From an uncultured Opitutia bacterium (GTDB lineage Bacteria > Verrucomicrobiota > Verrucomicrobiia > Opitutales > UBA953): DNA of 64,000 nucleotides. The stretch lies in the NCBI GenBank assembly GCA_903855995.1, contig CAIOAN010000008.1, forward strand, positions 124,001 through 188,000, in the 5' to 3' direction. Positions within the stretch are counted from its first letter, which is position 1, and each line of letters begins with the position of its first letter. The notes under the pieces are model-generated. The model made no database searches. It was not told the DNA's origin and worked only from the letters and a program-made list of their open reading frames with translations. The position numbers were made by a program, and so were the translations under genes. This document shows positions 1 to 8,610 of the stretch, piece by piece.

Positions 1-1253
1 TTACCCATCAGCACCATTTCGGAAAGCGGGCCGGAGTAATCGAAGTTCGATGACGCGGCGACGCCACCCTTACAGGCGCGAATCCAATCCTTCTCGTGAC
101 CCGAGGAATTCCCCGGGATGCGCGGGATGGTCTTCTCCATCTTCTTCGCGACCTCACGGAGGTCGGCGTTGAGGAGCCGGGGCTTTTCGCCATAGCAGCC
201 GCAGACGATCTTACCCTTGTCGCCGATGAAGTAACATCCGCCGTTAGAATCGCCGAAAGGCATGTCATCCTCGAGTTCATCGGGGCGCTGAGGCATGAGA
301 CCACCGTCCCACCACGTCATGGTCACCGGAGGCATTTCGCCACGGGCAGGGAATTTGAACCGGACGATGGAAGAACGAGGGTAGCACTCGTTCTTGCCGA
401 TCGTCTTCTTACCGAAGGTCTCGTAAACGGTGGAGACATTGCCTTCGACGCTTTCGGGGTAGCGAAGGTTGAGAGCCTGGAAGGCCGGATCGATAATGTG
501 GCAGCCCATGTCGCCGAGCGAGCCGGTGCCGAAATCGCACCAAGCGCGCCACTTGCCCGGGTGATAGGCAGCGTGGAACGGACGCAATTTCGCCGGACCA
601 CACCAAGCATTCCAATCCATGCCTTCAGGGGCTTTCTGCTCCTCGGTCGGACGATCCATCTCGAGGCTCTGGGGCCAGATTGGACGATTGGTCCAGGTGT
701 GCACTTCGCGGACCTTGCCGATGAGACCGGCGGCGATCCACTCGGTGACAAGGCGGATGCCTTCGCCAGAGTGACCCTGATTACCCATCTGGGTCACAAC
801 TTTGTATTTACGGGCGGTCTCGGTCAGAATGCGGGCCTCGAACACGGAGTGGGCGATCGGCTTCTGCACGTAGACGTTCTTGCCGCGGCGCATGCACTCC
901 ATCGCGATGTAGGCGTGCGAATGGTCGGGGGTGGCGATAATGACGGCGTCGATGTCTTTCTGCTCATCGAGCATTTTACGGAAGTCCGTGTAGAGCGCAG
1001 CCTTGGGCTGAGTCTTAATCGTGCCGGCGCAGCGCTTCAGGTCGAGATCGCACAGCGCGATGATGTTTTCATCCGCGGAGTTGCGGACATTACTACCCCC
1101 CACGCCGCCAAAACCAATCGCCGCGACATTCAGCTTCGCGTTCGGCGAAACCGTGCGGGCGGTGGAATTGAGCCAGGGACGGGTCACCGCGAAAGCGGCG
1201 GCCGCCATGCCGGTGTTACGAAGAAAGCTACGCCGATTTAGTTGGGGTGTCAT
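1..1253 (-). CDS. Gfo/Idh/MocA family oxidoreductase, Tat-exported (C-terminus cut by window edge)
   Basis: Reading the minus strand from an ATG at 1253 gives 417 codons with no stop before the window edge, so the C-terminus is missing. The N-terminus has a twin-arginine type signal (LNRRSFLRNTG, then a hydrophobic Ala-rich stretch), which predicts export of a folded, cofactor-loaded enzyme. It is followed by a Rossmann segment (AAIGFGGVGGSNVRN) and the ATPDHSHAY and GKNVYVQKPIAHS blocks of NAD(P)-dependent Gfo/Idh/MocA oxidoreductases. A later tract rich in Trp and Gly (about residues 200-240) fits the family's C-terminal substrate domain. These enzymes oxidise or reduce sugars and related polyols; the substrate cannot be read from sequence. 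The ATG has no Shine-Dalgarno but is directly preceded by CCC. The large plus-strand ORF over the same bases is an antisense shadow. Confidence 0.93.
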   Translation of the reverse strand, partial: MTPQLNRRSFLRNTGMAAAAFAVTRPWLNSTARTVSPNAKLNVAAIGFGGVGGSNVRNSADENIIALCDLDLKRCAGTIKTQPKAALYTDFRKMLDEQKDIDAVIIATPDHSHAYIAMECMRRGKNVYVQKPIAHSVFEARILTETARKYKVVTQMGNQGHSGEGIRLVTEWIAAGLIGKVREVHTWTNRPIWPQSLEMDRPTEEQKAPEGMDWNAWCGPAKLRPFHAAYHPGKWRAWCDFGTGSLGDMGCHIIDPAFQALNLRYPESVEGNVSTVYETFGKKTIGKNECYPRSSIVRFKFPARGEMPPVTMTWWDGGLMPQRPDELEDDMPFGDSNGGCYFIGDKGKIVCGCYGEKPRLLNADLREVAKKMEKTIPRIPGNSSGHEKDWIRACKGGVAASSNFDYSGPLSEMVLMG

Positions 1254-1590
1254 GGGTTGGGGTGAGGTTTAACTACGACCCCACGCCCCCCTCGCAAGTT
1301 CCATGCTCCAGACTGACAAAAGTAATCTTTGGTTCATTGCTCCACTTCCGATCGCTGTGCTTTAAACGACCCCGCCGGCACCCAATCCAGCCCGGTGCGG
1401 CGAAAGAACGCCTAGGCCCATTTAATGGCTTAATAGTCCGCCTGTGGGTAACTCCCGAGATTGCCGACCAGCACCACGCCTATCTCACTGTCTGAATGAA
1501 TCTTATGACATCAGCACTGGGTCGTTCTGGCTCACTTTCCTTTTGACTATGCTGTGAATAAGATGTTCATAAAGGAAACCAACGACCCTG
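1254..1590. other. Gene-free divergent intergenic region upstream of mreB
   Basis: This 337-base stretch lies between the divergently transcribed oxidoreductase and mreB and should hold both promoters. I see no credible coding sequence: the short ORFs have no family resemblance and no start signal. The only promoter-like string on the plus strand is TTGACT at 1543-1548 followed 18 bases later by TCATAA at 1567-1572. An AAAGGAA at 1571-1577 could be a distant ribosome binding site for mreB. No structured RNA or long inverted repeat was recognised. Confidence 0.6.
1543..1572 (+). promoter_or_regulatory. Possible mreB promoter (TTGACT-18-TCATAA)
   Basis: A good -35-like hexamer TTGACT is followed after 18 bases by a poor -10-like TCATAA, ending 18 bases before the mreB ATG. 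A similar TCATAA follows TTGAAA (19-base spacing) upstream of the PSD1 gene at 63315. The -10 match to the sigma-70 consensus is weak, so this is only a candidate. Confidence 0.25.
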
Positions 1591-2607
1591 ATGTTCAAGC
1601 GTTTCCCTGGGCTATTCACCCAAGCCATCGGCATCGACCTTGGCACGGCCAACACTCTCGTGTTCCTCAAGGACCGCGGCGTCGTCCTGCGCGAGCCCAG
1701 CGTGGTGGCGATTCGCACCAGCACCCGCAAGCCCATCGCCGTCGGTAATGAAGCCCGCATGATGCTCGGCCGCACCCCCGGGGACATTCAGGCACTTCGA
1801 CCCATGAAAGACGGCGTCATCGCCGACTTTGAAATCAGCGAGCACATGCTCCGCTACTTCATCGGGAAAGTCGCCCGCAAGTCGCTCTTCACCAATCTCA
1901 CCGTAGTCGTCGCCGTGCCCTACGGCATCACTGCCGTCGAAAAGCGCGCCGTCATGGATTCCGCCTACCGCGCCGGTGCCGATGACGTTCTTCTCATCCC
2001 CGAGCCCGTGGCTTCCGCCATCGGCGTCGGCCTGCCTGTCGAAGACCCCACCGGCTCTATGATCGTCGACATTGGCGGTGGCACGACCGAAGTCGCGGTC
2101 CTCTCGCTCGGCGGCATCGTCCACGCCCGCTCGATCCGCGTCGGCGGGGACGAATTTGATGCTTCGATCATCAAATATATCCGCAACTCCTACAACCTGA
2201 TCATCGGCGAACGCACTGCTGAAGAAATTAAGATTAAGATCGGCTCCGCGTACGCCCTCGAGCAGGAACTGACCTACGAAGTGAAAGGTCGCGACAACGT
2301 GACCGGCCTGCCCCGCCAGCTGCACCTGACATCCCAGGAAGTCCGCGAAGCCATGGCGGATAACATCAATCAGATCATTGAGGCGGTCAAAGGCTCCCTC
2401 GAGCGCATCCCGCCCGAACTCTCCGCCGACCTTGTAGACCGCGGCATTGTGCTGGCCGGCGGCGGAGCACTTATCCGCAAAATCGATCGTGCCATCTCAG
2501 AAGCCACCGGCCTCCCTGTCTTCGTGGCCGAAGACCCCCTCTGTGCCGTGGTCAACGGAACCGGCAAGATCCTGGCGAACTCCTCCCGCTGGAGCAGCCG
2601 CGACTAA
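1591..2607 (+). CDS. mreB: Rod shape-determining protein MreB
   Basis: Bacterial actin that polymerises under the inner membrane and guides lateral wall synthesis. The 338-residue protein is normal length and has the actin-fold nucleotide motifs in order: IDLGTANTLVF (phosphate 1, about residues 15-25), VDIGGGTTEVAV (phosphate 2, about 160) and LAGGGALIRKID (adenosine motif, about 288). The N-terminal KRFPGLFTQAIG resembles the membrane-contacting start of MreB proteins. The ATG at 1591 is chosen because the family core begins within a dozen residues. It is the first gene of an mreB-mreC-mreD-mrdA cluster on one strand. Its presence is a strong argument for Verrucomicrobiota over Planctomycetes. 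Confidence 0.97.
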   Translation: MFKRFPGLFTQAIGIDLGTANTLVFLKDRGVVLREPSVVAIRTSTRKPIAVGNEARMMLGRTPGDIQALRPMKDGVIADFEISEHMLRYFIGKVARKSLFTNLTVVVAVPYGITAVEKRAVMDSAYRAGADDVLLIPEPVASAIGVGLPVEDPTGSMIVDIGGGTTEVAVLSLGGIVHARSIRVGGDEFDASIIKYIRNSYNLIIGERTAEEIKIKIGSAYALEQELTYEVKGRDNVTGLPRQLHLTSQEVREAMADNINQIIEAVKGSLERIPPELSADLVDRGIVLAGGGALIRKIDRAISEATGLPVFVAEDPLCAVVNGTGKILANSSRWSSRD

Positions 2608-2627
2608 GCCGAGCGGGCTTCCCCGCC

Positions 2628-3503
2628 ATGGACCAGAATCGTCAAGGAGCCCGCGCTTCCTACATCGCCCTCACGATTTTCGTAGCGATCTGGATTCTGC
2701 TACCCAGCGCCGTACGACGCTTCAACCGCGAAGCCTTCTCCGAATTCCAGGCCCCCGCCCTGCACCTGGCCGGCAAAGGTCGCGATCTGGCTAAATTCTG
2801 GGAACTAAAAAGCCGAAGCAACGAGGAGATGGCCGCCGCCGGCCGAGACCTCGCCCGCATCAACGCGGCGCTCGAACTTAAATTAAAATCGATGGATGAC
2901 GTGCGTCGCGAAAACGTCCGCCTGCGCGATATCACCCGTTACAAGGACACGGCGGATTACCTCTCCGTGGTCGCACGCGTCGCCACCCGCGACAGCAGCT
3001 CCTGGTGGCAGCGCATCGTCATCCGCAAGGGCCGCAACGATGGCATTCGCCCCGGCTCTCCGGTCATCTTCGGCATCACCGTCGTCGGCCGCGTCACCGC
3101 AGTGCACCTCACGACCAGTGAAGTCGACCTCGTGACCAGCCCTAGTTTCCGCTGCACCGCCTACCTCGAAGGCGACGAACAAAACCGCATCGTTCTCGTG
3201 AACGGCATGGCCGGCAACTCGCTGGGTTCAGCCCGCGCCCGCATCAGCGTCATCCCTTACGACTACTTCCAACCCGCTGGTCAAACCACCCAAGTCTTCA
3301 CCACGGGCATGGGCGGCGTGTTTCCCAGCCGTCTGTTGCTCGGCACACTGGAAAGCGGCCCACTTTCCGCCAAGGAAGCAAACTTCAAGGAAGGTCAGCT
3401 GATTCCCGCCCGCGATCTTTACAACCTCCAGGAAGTCTCCGTCCTCGTGCCGCTTCATCAGACGCCCGGCGAAGCGCTGCTCCAGACGGACCAGCTGCAA
3501 TAA
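2628..3503 (+). CDS. mreC: Rod shape-determining protein MreC
   Basis: Periplasmic scaffold protein of the elongasome, linking MreB/MreD to PBP2. The 291-residue protein has one N-terminal membrane segment (about residues 10-27), then a charged, Ala/Leu-rich stretch compatible with a coiled coil (about 45-90), then the beta-rich MreC domain with the recognisable segments SSSWWQRIVIRKG, GSPVIFGITVVGRV and TTSEVDLVTSP. It starts 20 bases after mreB and ends 2 bases before mreD. The C-terminus is short and polar, without the long low-complexity tail of some homologues. Confidence 0.95.
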   Translation: MDQNRQGARASYIALTIFVAIWILLPSAVRRFNREAFSEFQAPALHLAGKGRDLAKFWELKSRSNEEMAAAGRDLARINAALELKLKSMDDVRRENVRLRDITRYKDTADYLSVVARVATRDSSSWWQRIVIRKGRNDGIRPGSPVIFGITVVGRVTAVHLTTSEVDLVTSPSFRCTAYLEGDEQNRIVLVNGMAGNSLGSARARISVIPYDYFQPAGQTTQVFTTGMGGVFPSRLLLGTLESGPLSAKEANFKEGQLIPARDLYNLQEVSVLVPLHQTPGEALLQTDQLQ

Positions 3504-3505
3504 CC

Positions 3506-4039
3506 ATGGGCTGGGCTTGGCTGATCCTCCTGCTCGCCACTTACCCGTGGCTGTTCGCGGCCGACCTGGCGTCAGACTTTACCGCTAGCTCGGGCCTGGT
3601 CATCTTCATCTCGGGGGCCTGCATCGTCGCGCCTTGTCGGCGTCTGCGGCGATGGCAATCCGTCCCCTTCGCCGCCTGCGTCGGCTTCCTCTTCGAGGCC
3701 CGTCGTCCGATCCCCGACGGCGCCCTTGCGTTATTTCTGGCCGGCGCGGCCATCTTCCTCACCTCTGATAAGCAATTGATCCGAAACACGCCACGCATGC
3801 TGCGCGCCGCGGCCGCCAGCAATGCCGCCGCCTGCCTCATCTGGTTCACCTTCGCCGCCGGCGCCGCCGGACAACTCGGCGGTGCAAAATTCTTCAGCTT
3901 CATTCCTCAGCTCATCATTCCCGTCGTCCTCGCCGCCGTGACCGGCGTGGTCATCTACATTCCAGTGTCCTTGGTCCAGAACGCCGCCATGGATCGCATG
4001 GGAATTCCGCCCGCCAGCGAGGGTCCTGAGTCGCCATGA
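3506..4039 (+). CDS. mreD: Probable MreD-type integral membrane protein
   Basis: A 177-residue, very hydrophobic protein with about five predicted membrane segments (around residues 3-20, 28-45, 70-85, 103-125 and 135-158). Sequence similarity within MreD is always low, so the call rests on size, topology and position: 2 bases after mreC, with its stop overlapping the PBP2 start in an ATGA, exactly where mreD sits in this operon. MreD would bridge MreC and the transpeptidase in the membrane. The C-terminal 15 residues are polar and Pro-rich. Confidence 0.8.
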   Translation: MGWAWLILLLATYPWLFAADLASDFTASSGLVIFISGACIVAPCRRLRRWQSVPFAACVGFLFEARRPIPDGALALFLAGAAIFLTSDKQLIRNTPRMLRAAAASNAAACLIWFTFAAGAAGQLGGAKFFSFIPQLIIPVVLAAVTGVVIYIPVSLVQNAAMDRMGIPPASEGPESP

Positions 4040-6150
4040 AAGATGTGCCCGACAACCGCGTCCTGCCGTCGACGCCCATCGAACGCCTGCGGCTGCATGC
4101 GGTATTCTTTTTCTTCTTTACGGGATTCATCTACGTGGCTTTCGGCCTCGGCTACCGTCAGCTACTCCAATCCAACGACCTCAAAGACCTCTCCGACACA
4201 CAGAGCCGACGCGTCATCCTGCGCCCCCCGGCCCGCGGACAAATCATCGATCGTAACGGCTACGTCTTGGTGGACAATCGCACCCGCTGGAGCGTCAAGG
4301 CCGACCTCGCCTCCCTGCAGAAAGAATTCCGGGCTGAATACTCGAAGAAGTATCAGGCTGAAAAGGCCCGCGAGCCGCTGCACATCGATCGTGAAAAACT
4401 CCTCGAAGACGCCAAGCGAGACGTACTGCAAGCCTGGCTCAACAAGGTGTGGTTCGTGATCGATGAAACAAACAAGACCAGTAAAACCTACAAGGCACCG
4501 CCTAGGCACGCTGGACTCAGCACGCCCAACGAACGCAACATCAACATTGAGGAGCTGCGCAAGCACCTGCGCGAACGCCGGCCGCTTCCATACACCCTCG
4601 TTTCCGACCTCGCCTTCCCCGGCACGGGACAAGCACTGACTCCGAACGAAGGCACCAAGTCTGTCGCCCGCTTCATCGAACAGTTCCCGGTGGATGGGCC
4701 CATTCGCCTCGATTCCGACATCATCCGCACTTACCCCCACGGAACCCTTGCCGCCCATGTGCTCGGGTACGTAAAAGACACCGATGAGCTGCCTCCCAAC
4801 GTCGATGAGATCGCAGATTTCAAATTCGAGAACCTACAGAAACTCCGTTACACGGGCAAGAAAGGCGCCACCGGCATCGAGAAGAGCTACGACAGCTCCT
4901 TGCGCGGCCTGAGCGGATGGGAGCTCTGGACCAAAACCTCGGCCGGTTACAATCAGACCCGCCTACAAGCCAGCGAATCCGAGCAAGGCTCGAACGTACC
5001 GCTGTCCCTCGATTACCGCATCCAGAAGGCCGCCGAGGATGCGCTGGCTAAGATTAAGGATTCGCAGGGCGCACTTCTACCCGGCGCCGCCGTGATGATC
5101 GATGTCAATACCGGCGAAATTCTCGCACTGGCCAGCCAGCCTAGCTTCGACCCAAACCGTCTGGCCGACCGGGTGAGCACCGCCTACTATCAGGAAGTAG
5201 AAAAAACGGGCGGCTGGCTTAATCGTTCGATTCAAGGACTCTACCCGCCAGGCTCTACGTTCAAGGTCATCACGGCGATCGCCGGCATGCGCAACAAAGT
5301 CGTCGACTGGGACGACATCCTCCAATGCGGCCCGAGTTACCGCATGGGCGGACGTGACTTCCCGGAGCACATTCCCGAAGGCTACGGCGACGTGAATCTG
5401 GAAGTGATGCTAGCCGTTTCGTGCAATGTCTGGAACTACCAAGTCGGCGAACGCCTTGGCATCGATCGACTCGCCCGGGAGGCGCGGAGATTCGGGTTAG
5501 ATGTGCCACTGCTGTCGAAGAGCGGTGATTCCGAGGACGGCGAGATGGGCGGTCGTTCGACCGAACTTCCCTCCCCCGCCTCCCGCGGTCTCGTCGTCCC
5601 GGACAGCGCCTACAAACTTCGCATCAATCAGGGCCCTTGGAATCCTGGCGACACTGCCAACACCGCCATCGGCCAAGGCTACCTGCTCACCTCACCCTTG
5701 CACATGGCGTGCGTCGCCGCCTCCATCGCCCGCGGCGAGACGCGCACGACGCCCACCATTATTCATGACCCCCGGCGCGATGGCCGACACCAGGGCGCTG
5801 AACCGATCGGACTTAATGACGCCCAGATGGCAGCCATGCGGGAAGGCATGCTGCGGTGCGTCGAAGAAGGCACCGCTAAGTCCGTCCGCATCCCCAAGCT
5901 TCCATACGCTGCCAAAACTGGCACAGCGGAATATTTCAAGAAAGGCGAGAAGGCGCATCTTGCCTGGATGATCGGCTACGCCCCCGCGGATAATCCGGCG
6001 GTAGCCTTCTGCGTCTTGGTCGAAGGCCAGTTCGATACCAGCACCTGGGGTGGAAAAACCGCCGGACCCGTCGCCAAGGAAATGCTGCAAGCGTGGGCCG
6101 ACACGGCCCGTGATCCTGCCGAGCAAGCGGTCGAGCCGGCCGCTCGTTAA
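4036..6150 (+). CDS. mrdA: Penicillin-binding protein 2 (elongation transpeptidase)
   Basis: Class B penicillin-binding protein that cross-links peptidoglycan during cell elongation with RodA and MreC. It is 704 residues, at the long end for PBP2. One N-terminal membrane anchor (about residues 20-40) is followed by a dimerisation domain (about 55-300, with RGQIIDRNG and KKGATGIEKSYD) and the transpeptidase domain. Its catalytic motifs are all present: S407-T-F-K410 (SxxK), S462-C-N464 (SxN) and K627-T-G. A charged insert around residues 105-160 enlarges the dimerisation region. The ATG overlaps the mreD stop by four bases, suggesting translational coupling. No rodA is seen next to it in this window. 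The stop overlaps the stop of the convergent L,D-transpeptidase. Confidence 0.96.
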   Translation: MKDVPDNRVLPSTPIERLRLHAVFFFFFTGFIYVAFGLGYRQLLQSNDLKDLSDTQSRRVILRPPARGQIIDRNGYVLVDNRTRWSVKADLASLQKEFRAEYSKKYQAEKAREPLHIDREKLLEDAKRDVLQAWLNKVWFVIDETNKTSKTYKAPPRHAGLSTPNERNINIEELRKHLRERRPLPYTLVSDLAFPGTGQALTPNEGTKSVARFIEQFPVDGPIRLDSDIIRTYPHGTLAAHVLGYVKDTDELPPNVDEIADFKFENLQKLRYTGKKGATGIEKSYDSSLRGLSGWELWTKTSAGYNQTRLQASESEQGSNVPLSLDYRIQKAAEDALAKIKDSQGALLPGAAVMIDVNTGEILALASQPSFDPNRLADRVSTAYYQEVEKTGGWLNRSIQGLYPPGSTFKVITAIAGMRNKVVDWDDILQCGPSYRMGGRDFPEHIPEGYGDVNLEVMLAVSCNVWNYQVGERLGIDRLAREARRFGLDVPLLSKSGDSEDGEMGGRSTELPSPASRGLVVPDSAYKLRINQGPWNPGDTANTAIGQGYLLTSPLHMACVAASIARGETRTTPTIIHDPRRDGRHQGAEPIGLNDAQMAAMREGMLRCVEEGTAKSVRIPKLPYAAKTGTAEYFKKGEKAHLAWMIGYAPADNPAVAFCVLVEGQFDTSTWGGKTAGPVAKEMLQAWADTARDPAEQAVEPAAR

Positions 6151-6707
6151 AGCCGAATCAGGACGGGGATGCCCACCTGGCTCTCGGAGAAAAGCCGGAT
6201 GACATCATGATCGGACAAGAGAACACAGCCATGACTGTTGGGCGTGCCCAACTTGTTGTGCTGATTGGTACCGTGAATATAGATGAAACGCGAACGCGTG
6301 TCGACCACCCTACCCTCGCCGTCCGTGCCTTTATTCTTCCCGGGTTCCATTCCGTCCAACCAAAGAATCCGTGAAGTGATGAGATTATCTTCGGGAGTCG
6401 GCCATTCGGTGGCAAGTTTGCCGGTCGCCTGACGGGCCTTGAAAACCATGCCGACCGGAGCATCGGCGCCGAGACATTCGCAGACTCGATGCAGACCCAA
6501 GGGAGTCTGTTGGGAAGCAAGGACACTCCCTACCCCTGCCCGCGCGGTGCTGATCGCATAGCAGGAGCAGGCTTCGCCTTGGAAATGCCATAGTTTTTGC
6601 TGGTCAACCGACACAACGATGCAATGTTCAGCGGCAGGCAAACCCAGCCCAGCCAGTCGGCTGGCAACCTCCTTCTTCAAACCTAACTCGAATTCAGAAC
6701 ATGGCAT
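6147..6707 (-). CDS. L,D-transpeptidase (YkuD domain)
   Basis: YkuD-fold enzyme that makes or edits 3-3 peptidoglycan cross-links, or attaches proteins to the wall, using a catalytic Cys. The signature is intact: IYIHGTN followed by TPNSHGCVLLSDHDV, in which the Cys of SHGC is the nucleophile. An N-terminal segment IVVSVDQQKLWHF matches the start of the YkuD domain. No signal peptide is evident, unusual for an enzyme expected outside the membrane. The chosen ATG at 6707 overlaps the asd start by seven bases; a longer in-frame start at 6761 would reach deeper into asd, and a TTG about 10 codons inside is a third option. Its stop overlaps that of mrdA. The family call is firm, the start is not. 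Confidence 0.87.
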   Translation of the reverse strand: MPCSEFELGLKKEVASRLAGLGLPAAEHCIVVSVDQQKLWHFQGEACSCYAISTARAGVGSVLASQQTPLGLHRVCECLGADAPVGMVFKARQATGKLATEWPTPEDNLITSRILWLDGMEPGKNKGTDGEGRVVDTRSRFIYIHGTNQHNKLGTPNSHGCVLLSDHDVIRLFSESQVGIPVLIRL

Positions 6708-7720
6708 ATCGCATCGGCATCGTGGGCGTAACGGGCGCAGTCGGTCAAGAACTGCTGACACTCATGGCCAAGCGGAACTTCCCCGTCGCCGAACTCCGCC
6801 CCCTGGCCTCCGCCCGCTCCGCCGGCACTAAGGTGACCTACGGCGGCCGCGAATGGACGGTCCAGGAAGCCAAGCCGGAAGCCTTTGAAGGGCTTGATTT
6901 CGCCGTCTTCAGCGCCGGCGGCTCGATCTCCCTGGCCCTCGCCCCCGAGGCCGTCAAACGCGGCTGCATCGTCATCGATAATAGCTCCGCTTTTCGGATG
7001 TTCCCGGAGGTTCCCCTCGTCGTGCCGGAAATCAACGCCCACCACCTCGCCAATCATAACGGCATTATTGCGAACCCGAACTGTTCTACGGCGATCGCAC
7101 TGATGGGTCTGTTCCCGCTACACCAAGCCTTCGGTCTCAAGAAATTCTTCGCCTCGACCTATCAAGCGGTCTCCGGCACCGGCGCGGAAGCCATGCGCGA
7201 ACTCGACGCCCAAGCCCGGGCTTGGGCCCGCGGCGAAAGCCTGCCTCCCAAGGTCTACCCGCACACGATCAATTTCAACCTGATCCCTCAGGTCGATTCC
7301 TTCCTCGAAGATGGTTACACCAAGGAAGAGATGAAGATGCTCAACGAAGGTCGCAAGATCATGGACCTGCCGAACCTCAAGGTCAGCACCACATGCGTCC
7401 GCGTTCCGGTCTTCCGTGCCCACTCGATCGCCATCAGCGCCGAATTCGAACGCCCCGTGGACATCGCAGTCGCCCGTAAGGCCATCAGTGCCTTCCCCGG
7501 TGCCGAACTCTGCGACGATCCGGCCAACAAGAAATACCCGATGCCCCTCGATTACGCCGGCAAAGAAAAGTGCGGCGTCGGGCGGATCCGTAAAGACACC
7601 CTCTTTGATAACGGCCTCTCTCTCTGGGTCTCTGGCGACCAGCTCTGGAAGGGTGCTGCCTTGAATGCGATCCAGATCGCAGAAGCGCTCCACGCCCAGG
7701 GCCGCCTCGCCCGCAAGTAA
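6701..7720 (+). CDS. asd: Aspartate-semialdehyde dehydrogenase
   Basis: NADPH-dependent enzyme that reduces beta-aspartyl phosphate to aspartate semialdehyde, the branch point to lysine/diaminopimelate, threonine and methionine. The 339-residue protein has the N-terminal GIVGVTGAVGQELL nucleotide-binding loop (residues 6-19), the catalytic Cys128 in NPNCST, and His241 in VPVFRAHS, as expected for the family. The GTGAEAM segment (about 159-165) lies near the substrate site. The diaminopimelate product fits its place beside wall-synthesis genes. rlmB follows after six bases, so the two are probably co-transcribed. Confidence 0.96.
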   Translation: MAYRIGIVGVTGAVGQELLTLMAKRNFPVAELRPLASARSAGTKVTYGGREWTVQEAKPEAFEGLDFAVFSAGGSISLALAPEAVKRGCIVIDNSSAFRMFPEVPLVVPEINAHHLANHNGIIANPNCSTAIALMGLFPLHQAFGLKKFFASTYQAVSGTGAEAMRELDAQARAWARGESLPPKVYPHTINFNLIPQVDSFLEDGYTKEEMKMLNEGRKIMDLPNLKVSTTCVRVPVFRAHSIAISAEFERPVDIAVARKAISAFPGAELCDDPANKKYPMPLDYAGKEKCGVGRIRKDTLFDNGLSLWVSGDQLWKGAALNAIQIAEALHAQGRLARK

Positions 7721-7726
7721 GACCTT

Positions 7727-8290
7727 ATGGCCCGGAGCAATGATCGCGCACCGCGCCACGCCGATCTCCATCGGCCCCTGAAACTCTACGACGAGGCGGA
7801 TATCCCCGCGCTGCTCAAGGACAAGAGCGACCCACTCATCCTCGTGTTGGACGGTGTCCAGGACCCGCACAACCTCGGCGCATGCCTGCGGAACGCCGAG
7901 TGCGCAGGCTGCACGTTCGTGATTATCACCCGAAAAAACTCCTCCCCCGTCACGGAGACCGTGCGCAAGGTGGCCGTCGGTGCCGCCGAATCGATGCCCA
8001 TCGTCCAGGCCAACAACCTGCGCAACGCCCTGGCTAAGCTCAAGGATGCGGGCGTCTGGCTCGCCGGCACCTCGGATCATAAGGCCAGCCAATCACTCTA
8101 CGCCTCTAAACTCAGCGGCCCGCTGGCGATCGTCCTGGGCGCGGAGGGCGACGGCATCCGCCATCTGACGGCTGAGACGTGTGACTTCCTCCTGCGCATC
8201 CCGATGCTCGGCACCGTCCCTTGCCTCAACGTCTCGGTCTCCGCTGGAGTGTGCCTTTTTGAGGCCGTGCGCCAACGCGGGCACCGCTAG
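7727..8290 (+). CDS. rlmB: 23S rRNA 2'-O-ribose methyltransferase, TrmH/SpoU (RlmB-like)
   Basis: SPOUT-class methyltransferase that uses S-adenosylmethionine to methylate a ribose 2'-OH in RNA. All three TrmH motifs are visible: DGVQDPHNLGACLRNA (motif 1, with the Asn and Arg), VLGAEGDGIR (motif 2) and IPMLGTVPCLNVSVSAG (motif 3, the knotted SAM site). At 187 residues it is shorter than full RlmB, because the N-terminal L30e-like RNA-binding domain is missing or reduced to about 25 residues. It could therefore act on the RlmB site (a G in 23S rRNA) or on another RNA; I favour RlmB from motif 3. It sits six bases after asd and directly upstream of two tRNA-Lys genes. Confidence 0.85.
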   Translation: MARSNDRAPRHADLHRPLKLYDEADIPALLKDKSDPLILVLDGVQDPHNLGACLRNAECAGCTFVIITRKNSSPVTETVRKVAVGAAESMPIVQANNLRNALAKLKDAGVWLAGTSDHKASQSLYASKLSGPLAIVLGAEGDGIRHLTAETCDFLLRIPMLGTVPCLNVSVSAGVCLFEAVRQRGHR

Positions 8291-8346
8291 GGTTCAATTT
8301 TTCTTTACCCACGCCGCCAGGCGTGTCGTAATCACTCCGTTCGGTT

Positions 8347-8418
8347 GGCCGGATAGCTCAATGGTAGAGCAGTTGACTTTTAATCAATTGGTTCCGGGTT
8401 CGAGTCCCGGTCCGGCCA
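8347..8418 (+). tRNA. tRNA-Lys (anticodon TTT)
   Basis: A complete 72-base cloverleaf can be folded: acceptor GGCCGGA/TCCGGCC, D arm GCTC/GAGC, anticodon arm GTTGA/TCAAT (with one G-T pair) around loop CTTTTAA, and T arm CCGGG/CCCGG with loop TTCGAGT. The anticodon is TTT, reading AAA and AAG. The CCA end is not encoded (A is followed by CT). It lies 56 bases after rlmB. Confidence 0.96.
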
Positions 8419-8522
8419 CTTTGAACAATGCATTTTAGAAGCCTTCGGGCGTGTACGTGAATTAAGTGCATTTGCTCTTGAAATTCCGTCCGCGTCTTGC
8501 ACTCATTCACATCCCGCTGTCT

Positions 8523-8597
<75 letters not shown>

Positions 8598-8610
8598 GCG
8601 GGAAACCTTT

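Noticed and set aside
96-1241. Long plus-strand open frame (381 codons)
   Set aside because: It is antisense to the truncated Gfo/Idh/MocA gene, which has a signal peptide and family motifs; the plus frame has no recognisable domain.
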